Position numbers and translations under genes: made by a program
Source: Kappaphycus alvarezii
Taxonomy: Eukaryota; Rhodophyta; Florideophyceae; Gigartinales; Solieriaceae
Assembly (NCBI GenBank): GCA_002205965.3
Contig: NADL03000641.1
Coordinates: forward strand, 62,001-126,000
DNA length: 64,000 bases
Reading direction: 5' to 3'
The notes under the pieces: model-generated
Databases searched by the model: none
What the model saw: the letters and a program-made list of their open reading frames with translations, nothing else
Told to the model about the DNA's origin: nothing
Part shown: positions 49,226 to 58,115 of the stretch, in pieces
Layout: every line of letters begins with the position of its first letter
Numbering within the stretch: position 1 is the stretch's first letter

Positions 49226-51049
49226 CTATATACGTAATTTGAAAATGGAACTATCCGCTGACTCAATAGCATCTTGGCCATGATCTTCTTTGTCGGCGAA
49301 ATGCGAATCAAATTCCTGCAGTTCATTGGGCTCCTCTTGACCCTCTTCTGATTCAGGACCACTATCTTTGCTTCCTTCATTCCTATCCTGATCCTTGATG
49401 ATGTCTGCGAGTATGTGAATAGAGGAGTCTCCTCTCTCAAGGCAAGAACTAGTGTGAGCTGCGAGGTCTTCTTTGGCACACTGGTGATTCGGTTTCCAAG
49501 GGGCTCCACATTTGATACACTCGTTGCGCCTTCGGGCTTCCTCAAAGGCTCTAGAAGAGTACTTTGCACTTCTACTGACCCCTAATTTACGCCTGTTACG
49601 ACCATTATAACCTCGGCGAGAAAAACGTGGATTGCGACCATATCGCATCATATGTGTGCTCATTTCATCCTCATGGAACATACCTGTCTCGAAGGCACGG
49701 TTGTCACCTGTCAACTGCTTAAGTTGACGGAGGTTTTGGATGTATTTGTGCAATTTTGTCACAAACTTGTTGAAAGAGTAGCTCTGAGAGGTGATGCTTT
49801 GGATGAGGATCTTAGACCACTCCTGAAATTTTGTCACTGACTTCCGCAATAAATCTGTCTTGTGGGCATCTGTACGGAATTCAGGAGGACACTGTGTTGT
49901 AAGCTCATTGATATGTTCAACAAGCTTAGTGAGTCCATCCGAAATATCTGTAATATCTCTTCCACGCATGAAGGATCTCAGGCGAAGAGTCTCAAGTGAT
50001 CCCTTTACCTGAATCTGCCTTGCATCACTCAGATACTCATTTTTCATTACATTCACCTCCTCGGGGTAGTTCATAGTGATGTTGCAATTCTCCTAAAAAA
50101 ACGTCGAGCTGCACCATCAAGAATGTGTACAAAGAAATCGGACTTCTGAGGAGGAGACAACTTGTATAGCCGAGAGTAAATTCCGTACATCTAGAGGGTT
50201 TCGTTGATGTCTTGTGAAATATCACCTGTGAACCTGCTCTTCTTAAACATCTGCTGCACAAAGTTCCCCTTGCGAGAATCATCGAATCCGATCTGGTGAC
50301 TTCCTTGAGAATCAGTTGAGCTCTGGCTGGGGTTATTCTTTTTGTTTTGTTTTTTCTCTCTCACAAGATTATTATTCCCATCATTTTTTGCTGATCTGTA
50401 CTTGCATTTCTATTGGAAACAAATGGAGATGCCCCACCGACAGGAGGTATGCCGAAAGATCGACGCGGCTGGCCACTATTACCATCTGAAATATGTCCTG
50501 TTGAAGTATCAACTTCGCTCGGGATGCGGGGTTCGTTGCCAGATCCATTGTTCACAGCAAATGAACGATTGATTGAACCACGGTACTCTTTGAATCTCAT
50601 GAAAACAGCCTGCGCAAGGAAAGGCTGCAGTCCATCAGATGACAGATCCAAACCGTGGTATGGATAGATCGATCACTCTTGGCCAGATCAGAAACCCTCG
50701 CACTGTCCATGACGGAATTCGGAATCTCTTGAAACCCATATAGCTCTGCTACCTTGAACAAAAACTTCACGGGCAACAGTGGCATGGAGAAATAATCCTC
50801 ACCAAAAAGTTTATGAGGTGCAGGAACCAAGTCAGCCAGGTATTCGGCAATTTTTTCATACTCTAGTAAGGCTGAGGATGCTTCAGAACTGGACCCAGAA
50901 GGCGGATCCGAAATCGTGAAGAATTCGATTGTGGCTTTAGCTGCGGTCAGTATCTTCGACGGTAGATCATCACTCCAAAGTGATGTAGAAATCATTTTAA
51001 TTATCTGAAAACACTTCTGATTGAATTGATTCCAGGAAAGAGGCGGCAT
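49226..51049 (-). pseudogene. Copia B gag region
   Basis: Two larger minus-strand ORFs (50597-51049 and 49226-50074), with a third linking them (50361-50651), form the gag region between the 5' LTR and the protease. The downstream ORF ends with a knuckle-like CIKCGAPWKPNHQC, which lacks the standard CX2CX4HX4C spacing but resembles the C-x2-C-G-x-x-W...H-x-C form seen in some retroelements. Acidic Ser/Glu-rich sequence follows. Frame changes separate the parts. Confidence 0.6.
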
Positions 51050-51220
51050 TTTTTTTTTTCGAAACTTGTTAGACCGGTAACAACTGTCTTCGTATTCTCG
51101 AGAGCGATCTCCACGGAGGCGTTCTAGTCAATTGGTAGAATCTCTGAAGCAAACAATGTGTACGGTGTAGAAAACTCCACCAAAATCTGCTCAGTTGAGA
51201 GCGGGAAAACGAATCCAGAT

Positions 51221-51563
51221 TGTCGTCTTTTCCGCTTCCACTGGTTGCGATTGTGACGCTGTACAATCAGCCTTATGAGTCAACGACAAAAGGAGGGCAA
51301 GTGGAGTAGTAGAGGAATAAAATTTATTAAATGAGAACGTCCGACGCTGTGGCGTGGGGAGTGCTACGGATTCTGAGGAATCAGACATAGCGGAACGTCT
51401 CGATGATGGTCCTCTCTAGCGTCGGCGAGGAAATGAGCTCGTAGATACTCAAGGTGCGAAGATGTGGAAAACTGCACTAGAAGCGCAGTGTAACGTGGTA
51501 TTACACTGTAATTGACACTCCCTCCAATGCCATGACAAATACTTTGCACGAAGAATTATAACA
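51221..51563 (-). repeat. Right (5') LTR of element B
   Basis: About 343 bp, TGTCGT...TAACA on the plus strand. It carries an insertion of about 35 bp near its left end (containing CTGTACAATCAGCC) that is absent from the other LTR. Confidence 0.8.
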
Positions 51564-51841
51564 ACCCATTTACCGTGTATAGATGCTGGCTGATACTCAG
51601 TCAACTTGTGTGGTAGTGTGCATGTATGTGGAATGTTGAGGCGGGCGCAAACGGCACTCTACAATCAGGTAGAGGGGAGGCTAGCTAGCAAGCAAAGGGG
51701 GTTAAGGGTCGCTGCTAATGCGACGTATCGCTGATGTGCTTCGGAAAAAAAACAGTGTGCGAAATTCCTATAAATGCACTTTCAGTCCGGAACAAAAAAG
51801 TAACTTCGATAGCACTGCTATCCATGCCCGTTGCTACACTA

Positions 51842-53236
51842 CAGTAAAAGGAGGAGCTGCGTTCAAATATAGACTCACTTTTAAGAGAAAAATGACTAAA
51901 ACGGATATGTCTTTAAAACCTCGAAAGAAAAACGGATAAGTACACGAAATTGTATATGAAACAACTCAATCAAATGTTTACAAAAGCAAATCTAGTACTT
52001 ACTGGCATCGTCTTTGTTCTCAACAACCTCAATTAAGCACCTGGGAATGGAATCGTAAAGACTGTGGAGGTATTCTTCAGACAAGTTCTCCCACGCATCT
52101 AACACCCTGTGTGTAAGATCTTTAACAGTATTAAACTGTCTCTCATTGTGATAAACCTTCCGTGCCATTAGTTCCCAGACATTTTAGATAATTTTAAGGT
52201 CTGGGGACTTGGCAGGCCACTCTAAAACATCAATTTTTTGCTTCATGACCAATTTTTTGTATAGTTGGAGCGGTGGGAGGCAGAAACATTTTGTTGAAAA
52301 TTTCAGTTCTCTCCAATTTTATCCGCCGTAAATGGTAACAAATCCGTCTCTAGGATGTGACCATAGGAAACAGAGTCAACTGTCCCATGGTATTCGGGAA
52401 GAAACGAAACTCCGTAATACCAAATGGGCCCCCATATCATGACGGACTGTCCCCCTTGATGAAGAGTTGAAAAAATCCTCTCCTCTGTTCTTATATCAAG
52501 CCAGTAACTTGATAAACCATCCGGGCCATCTAAATTAAACTTTTTTCGTCGGATAAAACGACAGTACGCCAGAATTCGGGCCCCTTTTGAAACATTTCTT
52601 TTGCCCACTCTAACCTCGCATCTTTGTGCCTTTGCGGCATCGATGGACCCTTGATCATCTTCTTGTACTTCAAATGAGGTGCATTATTTAGCAACTACTG
52701 TACCCGTCGAACGCAGACTGAATTGAAGAGCGATTTGTAGTTCACGCGATGATTTCTCCCCCTTTGTTGCCTCCCTTATCAAACGCCGGACTTAGCGTTT
52801 CGCGATTTTCTTAGCGTTTCACGACGATTTTCGCGAGTCCACCACCTGGTGATTCTTAAAAAAGCCTTTTACGGCTCCTTTGGACCTTTTTAAACGCTTG
52901 GCGAATTCCCTGACACTTACGCACTCATTGTGCATTGCTAATATTTGGCCTTTCTCAAACTGAGAAAGTAACTTTCCTCGAGGCATCTTTGTCGAATAGT
53001 TAGAGCGCTGCGTTGTTGGGGGGTGTGGCGAATCGTTTATGCTTTATCCGATGGCATTCTGTTTTGGTCGATACCCTTTCACCCGCCATTAATTCTGTTT
53101 TGAATTACTGTAGTTGTAGTCCATAGAATTTCGCGAATTTATCTGTTTTTCGTTCACATTTTTAAACAAATCTCGTTTTCTGTTATTTTCCCTTTAAATC
53201 TGAGTCCATATTTGAACTCAGCACCCAATTTTACCC
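51842..53236 (-). mobile_element. Tc1/mariner transposon remnant with inverted termini
   Basis: The left end, after TA (51840-51841), begins CAGTAAAAGG. The right end, read on minus after TA (53237-53238), begins GGGTAAAATT. Both continue with GCTG, then GTTCAAATAT and GACTCA at the same spacing, and similarity extends for about 75 bp. The dinucleotide TA at both ends fits the target duplication of this superfamily. The transposase pseudogene lies inside on the minus strand. Confidence 0.72.
51992..52986 (-). pseudogene. Tc1/mariner transposase, dead
   Basis: From the ATG at 52984-52986 the minus strand reads a helix-turn-helix domain, with LLSQFEKGQILAMHNE and REFAKRLKRS. After damage, the catalytic domain appears: LSDEK with the first Asp, KKFNLDGPDG in a shifted frame, then GGQSVMIWG. 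The second Asp motif (normally QQDNA) is altered to QQNVSASH. The last part reads VLEWPAKSPDL, but a stop replaces the third catalytic acid (Glu in the usual IIENVW). The end, NVWELMARKVYHNERQFNTV to the stop at 51992, is well preserved. Confidence 0.75.
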
Positions 53237-53382
53237 TAAACTAGTGCAGGGAATGTGCAAGGGCCCTACTGCAGTGGCGTTTTTGCTGCCCACTGGAAGT
53301 GTATTTATGGGGATTTCGTACACTGTACGCTAACCTACCCCAATTTTTCCCCCACGCGTTCCTGTAAATGAATACTTTGGAC
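53237..53382. other. Short spacer between mariner remnant and GTAC cluster
   Basis: No ORF or repeat is seen here. Confidence 0.4.
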
Positions 53383-53450
53383 TACAGTACAGTACTGTAC
53401 TGTACAGTTACAGTACTGTTATACAGTAACAGTACTGTAGTGTTACAGTA
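53383..53450. repeat. Longest GTAC-motif cluster, imperfect palindrome
   Basis: Nearly 70 bp of alternating CAGTAC and CTGTAC units, including TACAGTACTGTACTGTACAG, then TTACAGTACTG, then AACAGTACTGTAGTG. It can fold back on itself in several registers. It sits just upstream of the LINE-like fragment. Confidence 0.75.
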
Positions 53451-53995
53451 TCTGTGCGTAATCGTCAAGTAGGCACACTTCCAAGTGGCCCACGTTGAAA
53501 CATTTGCCGCGACCGGCAAGTGGACCTTTTGGCTAGGGACCTGGCCAAAGCCGCCCGTCATCTCGTCGTAGAGCCACGAGAGGGTCACCGCACGAGACCG
53601 GATATCCGGGCAATGGGAAGCCGCGGAGGGACTGACTTCTTCGACTTCACCTTTGTCAATCCTCTCGCGCCATCGAACAGTAGAGTCAACACATTCAACC
53701 CGGTAACCTCCCTTAACGCAGCCCGAGCGGCGAAGCACAGAAAATATCAACCCTTCATTGCTACTTCCTCTCGACGCAGACTCGTGCCCGTGCCCATATC
53801 CACTCTCGGCGGTTGGCATCCAGACGTATACGCCGTCATAACCGAAGTGGCAAGACGCGTTGCAGTCCGGGCCATGAAATCATACCGGAAGGTTCGTGGG
53901 ATATTCATGTAAAGGCACGCTGCGAGAGCTCCGACGTCCAACGCGGCCTACCTGCTAGCTGGCCTCGAGCCGGCGTTCCAGCGACCTTGAACCGG
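53440..53995 (+). pseudogene. LINE-like reverse-transcriptase C-terminal domain fragment
   Basis: An ORF at 53520-53912 reads LLARDLAKAARHLVVEPREG, RPDIRAMGS, then GGTDFFDFTFVNPLAPS. AARAAKHRKYQPF, RRLVPVPISTLGGWHPDVYA and ARRVAVRAM follow. A second frame continues with RHAARAP and NAAYLLAGLEP. This order (short charged helix, D-x-T-x-V/F-N-P strand, K-x-x-K-Y helix, ISTxGGWHPD, final helix) matches, as I remember it, the domain following the reverse transcriptase in LINE-like polyproteins of algae and protists. It is a 3' fragment only, with one frameshift near 53912. It is better preserved than the copy at 29 kb. Confidence 0.5.
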
Positions 53996-56690
53996 ATTAA
54001 TTCCGTTTCTTGGTTCCCGCATGCCGACCGCTTGAAGCAATTATTTGATGCGCTTTGGAACATAGGCTAACCTGTTTTTCAATCATTAAGACACCCCAAT
54101 TTTCCCCCATTATGTACTACGTTTTTGTGGCGGGTCATTTTAACTTCCTCACTACCTAGAAAGGGAGGAAAGGTGACCTTTTCATGTAAAATGTGAAGTG
54201 GGGACAGAGACAATCTGGCCCAGCCATAGGCAGTATTACAGAGAGCTGGTAAGGACCCTAAAATGTGGTAAGCATCAAAAGGGGGAAAGCTTAGGTGCCT
54301 GACTGCTTACAAGCACTGACGGCTGTTTCCAGAGAGAGAGCAAGCATATCTACGCACCAGGAACGAGCAGGATGGGGTGCACTTTAAGACCAGCGTGCGG
54401 CGAGCAGTATGCAAGGTGTCAAGCAGTTTATAGACTCGAGTAGTTTTTAGGCCATGATGATGCTATCCATCCCTCGTGTACATCCCTTGCAGTATCGTAG
54501 ACGTCATCCACAATCTACGGGAAGCTGTAAGGAGAGCTGTCGACCCCGATCTACAGTAGAAAAAAAATTGAGACAGCACGGGAGGACTTGCTGTCGCGCT
54601 GGTTAACATGGCAGTATCCTTTATTGTTGCAACAAAAAAAGTCGGTATTGGAATGTAGGCTAGCATGCGATGATTGTCTGGTTTGCAAGTGAAGACTAGT
54701 TCTACCGCTGCATAGCTATGGACATCCAGGCAGCGGTAGATGATGGGTGCGAGTTGAGTGGCTTTCAAGTTGGGAATGACCTGCACCCCTGATTTTTCCA
54801 GTAATGGAGACGTGGAAAAGGAAACTTACCCCCATTCGTAACGGATTGATGCAGTATAGTTAAGATCCAGCAATGTTGCAGCAGTGACGCGGAAAGACTG
54901 GACCGGACGAGCTGCGGGTGTCTCAGCCGACAATTCATTGGAATGGCAGATAGTTGGAGATATTTACTCAATACTTACCACAGTGACTGGACAGAAGTAT
55001 GGGTCCCATCAAAGACACGAATACCTGCAGTTGGAGGCGCAACGGGGCCGTCGAAGGGGGCGAAGTATGTCAAGGCGTCATCTGTACAGCATGACGTGCA
55101 GTGTCGAAAAGACAAGGTGAGTGATGCTGAAAGGGTTGCCGTTATCCCTCGACAGCGGTTGTACTGTACAGTACATTATGATGGGTAGAGATGTCGGAAT
55201 GAGGCCATGGGGCCATGGGGACATTGGATGTATGCAGGGACGGTGTGGAGAGAAAGCAAAAAGAAGAGCAAAAGGACGGGGATATGGACGAGGCGCATGG
55301 GGGTTAAGTGCCGTGGCTGTGCTGTTGAGACTGGGTATATGAATGGTAGCAGCGGTTCGAGTCGGTGTGACGTGTGTGTTGAGAATGGGAAAGTTGTGTT
55401 TTGGAATTATGTTTGTGGAGATCTGTTACAGATATGTGGTTGTTTGGTACAGTCTCGTATGGTACTGTAGGATATTGTTGTGAATGGATGGTTTTCGCGT
55501 AGGAAAGGGGGGATGGTGGAAGGGTGTAAAGGTGTGAATGGGAAAGTGAGATGGGGGATGAATAGGCGTCGGGGTTTGAATAAAGTGGGGCGGTTTGGTT
55601 GAGGCTGGAGTTGACGGAGTAGAAAAGGGGATATTGTACGGGACAGTCTGTACAGCGGTGTGAAAACGAAATGGGATGGGATACCTGTGGTAGTGACAGG
55701 TTTAATTTAGATTTTGCGGGATTTCTCCGCGGGGAGGTGGGGATTGGTGAGGAGTGGTGGGTGGATGAATACAGAGCCGGGTTGGAAAAGGGCGGGAGGG
55801 CGCCGATCAGGGCGGTCGCCATGTAGAGTACTGTCAACAGCTGAATACTGTAGCATAGTCGGATGGCAGTGCAAATTAAATTCAATACTGTAGCGCAATC
55901 TAAGCACAAGCTGATGTTACGTAGGAATGTTTAATATTTTAAAGCGGGGTGAAATGGAAAAATTAAAAAAAAGAAATTAGGGGGAGATCCAATTGCGCCA
56001 GTGCCATGAAACGGGCCATGTTCCGTTGCGTTGGGCCCTCTTCCGTGACCTTTCTGGCGCAACCTCAGCACTGTGGCCACGTATGACACCTTCCTTTGTA
56101 CTAATTAAAGAAAAGACACACGTCGCCAGATTGGCATGCAGAGTTTAGCACACAACAGCAATGTATACAGTATTGTACAGTAAGGCATGTGCATTACAGT
56201 GGTGTGCGTACGGCGTATACTTTACTGTACAGTACGAGCCGTACAAATGGGCAACAAAGCGTTGGTGGTCGCTGCGCCGTTGGAAGAATCACGAGACCCA
56301 CAGTTACCACTTGTAAGATGATAATGGGTCGAAGACGTTATTGGGGGCTAATGAACGTATGGAGCACACGTGGCAGCGCCTGTGCAGCGTTTGGTATGGG
56401 TGTGGGCCCGTTGGGTACAGTGCCGTCGGGTCGTCGGGTACCGTCGGAGACTGGACATAGCGAGTGAGTGAGATTGTACGTCATTTTTTTCAAAAAGAGT
56501 GTACAGTAAAAGGTGCTGAGCATTTGCATACTGTGGAGGATCCTGTGTTGATTTCAAGTGTACATTTTTATTGGCTGGGATTAGAGTTGAAATCGTAATA
56601 TTCTTGTGCCGCTTATTGTTGGTTTGTGTAGGGGCGACGTCATGTGTTGCGCTACAAGTGAGCATTGCGCCCCGCTCACTACCGACATAC
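53996..56690. other. Intergenic island DNA with G-rich tract
   Basis: No recognisable gene. A minus-strand ORF at 55304-55909 (201 aa) is Ser/Pro/His/Tyr-rich low complexity, caused by the G-rich plus strand of 55200-55800. Motif copies occur near 55160-55176, 56164-56180 and 56221-56236. Confidence 0.4.
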
Positions 56691-56720
56691 TGTACATACC
56701 CAGAATTGACCCAATAAAAA
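56687..56720. promoter_or_regulatory. GTAC motif and possible promoter upstream of the 56.9-kb gene
   Basis: ATACTGTACAT (56688-56698) lies about 200 bp before the proposed start. CCCAATAAAA follows at 56710-56719 and may serve as a TATA-like element. Confidence 0.25.
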
Positions 56721-56818
56721 TCAACGCACCTCAGCACCGCACACAATTCGCATGCCCTCCACCCCCCCCCGCCAACATTTCCAACCCCACAAAGTTAACA
56801 AATTCCAAAATCCAAACC

Positions 56819-56872
56819 TCTCCCCTCCCCTCCCCTCCCCTCCCCTCCCCTCCCCTCCCTCCCCTCCGCTCA
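56819..56872. repeat. (CTCCC)n simple repeat
   Basis: About ten tandem CTCCC units lie just before the proposed start of the 56.9-kb gene, within its C-rich leader. Confidence 0.85.
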
Positions 56873-56891
56873 AAACCAATCCAAACCTCCA

Positions 56892-57843
56892 ATGCGTCTC
56901 AGCGAGCATCACGCCCGCAAACTCCTCCAACTCGTCGAACGCAACCGCTCCAAAGTCAAACAAGGCGAGCACGTCGACCCCGACATCTGGGCCCGCCATC
57001 AACCCCCCCTCCAAGGCCTCATCTACCCCACCCGCACCGCCGCCCGCTCACATCTCCTCTCCGGCCATCTCGGCGCCGAACCCGCCTCCCCACCGCCCCC
57101 CCTCCTCTCCAACCACTCCTTCAATGACTCAACCTCCGACTTTCAACAACTAGACGCCGACGCTTCAAGCCGTCTCTTCCGTGAAATCGGCCCTTCCATC
57201 TCCGTCGCGCATAGCCTCGCCACCGCCCACCCACCCCTCACAAACAAACCCCCGAATTCATCCCCCCGTTCTCACCCTTCAGACACCACCCCTTCCGCCA
57301 ACTTCCCCCCGCTCCACCTCCACATCATCCGCACCGCCACATCAAACTGATACACCACACAACCCCACCCTCGTGTCACCCCCGCCAACACTACCACCGC
57401 CGCCCCCGCCGCCCCCACTCCCCGTCGAAACCTCCGTCTATCGCGCAGGTGTCACACCCCGCCACCACCAACCCCACCCCACCCGACGCATTAATCACCG
57501 TGCAAACTCAACACACTCCGCCGTGCATCACCACGTCTCGGACGAGGAAGACGACCTCGAGTCATACGACGAGTTTCCGGCTAGTGTCCATGTCGACGCT
57601 ATCCCCGCTCAAGACAACCCCGCCTTGCATTTCGGTGGGGAACATGAACCACGCTCCGGACGTAGGGATTCCACTTTGAGTAGTGGGTACTTGTCCAGGT
57701 CAGAGTATACCGGATATTCAGAAGATGTCGCGCTTGATGAGGGACATGGCGGGCGGTTGGGCAAGGTGCACAGTTTGCCGGATACGGTGTCGGACGCTTT
57801 GGGGGAGAAACAGCGCTTGTCTGCCCTCGGATTGGAGGGCTGA
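56892..57843 (+). CDS. Unrecognised protein, reading frame changes once
   Basis: An ATG at 56892 opens a frame with a helical basic N-terminus (HHARKLLQLVERNRSKVKQG, residues 6-25). It becomes Pro/Ser-rich and stops at 57350. An overlapping frame, open from 57181 to 57843, carries acidic, Ser-rich, plausibly structured sequence: DEEDDLESYDEF, SSGYLSRSEYTGYSEDVALD and LPDTVSDALGEKQRLSALGL. Together they would make a protein of roughly 315 residues if one frame change lies within the proline-rich middle (57181-57350). The coding strand goes from C-rich to G-rich along the gene, as in UvrC downstream. It is on the same strand, about 270 bp upstream of the UvrC start at 58116. Function unknown. 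A short intron is unlikely, as GT...AG pairs in the overlap are too close. Confidence 0.4.
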
Positions 57844-58115
57844 GGTGCATGCCATAGGTCTACTGTACGTATTGTCACTGCCGTTTATTTTGCCGTTATT
57901 CTGTACATGGGAAAGGCTCGACACAGCGTCATGTCAAAGTGTCTGATTAAATCTAGTTTGCCCACCGACATTCCTTTCTTGCCACCCGCAATCAAACCCC
58001 TGCATCTCACAACGCCGAGTAAAACCCGTCGCAACTACATGTCACCGTCTGTCGCCTTTCTCCCGCCCCCCTCACGTCTCCCCCCCCCTCCGTCACTTTC
58101 GCCTCCCCCACCCCC
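57844..58115 (+). other. UvrC upstream region, possible transit-peptide extension
   Basis: A GTAC-like CTACTGTACGTATTG lies at 57859-57873. An ATG at 57907 opens a frame through SKCLIKSSLPTDIPF and KTRRNYMSPSVAF into a proline run. It could encode a basic, Ser-rich organelle-targeting N-terminus of UvrC if one frame change lies in the C-rich tract (for example the C run near 58079-58088). This is inference. Confidence 0.3.

Larger units (their letters stand above)
45285..51563 (-). mobile_element. Copia-type LTR element B with an antisense accessory ORF
   Basis: A 6.3-kb element on the minus strand. Its 3' LTR is 45285-45593 and its 5' LTR is 51221-51563. After three bases from the 5' LTR comes TGGATTCGTTTTCC, a possible primer site beginning with the usual TGG. 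Gag and pol run leftward in several frames. The RNase H end expected after the RT is missing. In its place (about 45700-46840) is a plus-strand reading frame antisense to pol. The flanks (TTATC left, ACCCA right) show no target duplication. It inserted at, or was joined to, the end of element A's 3' LTR. Confidence 0.78.

Noticed and set aside
51718..51939. Small plus ORF of 73 codons
   Set aside because: It overlaps the left terminus of the mariner element and has no protein features.
55345..55375. GGTTCGAGTC, like a tRNA T-loop
   Set aside because: No flanking T-stem, anticodon arm or acceptor stem can be formed. No tRNA or rRNA gene was recognised in the window.
55304..55909. 201-codon minus ORF rich in Ser, Pro, His and Tyr
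   Set aside because: It is explained by G-rich plus-strand composition, with no motif and no start context.
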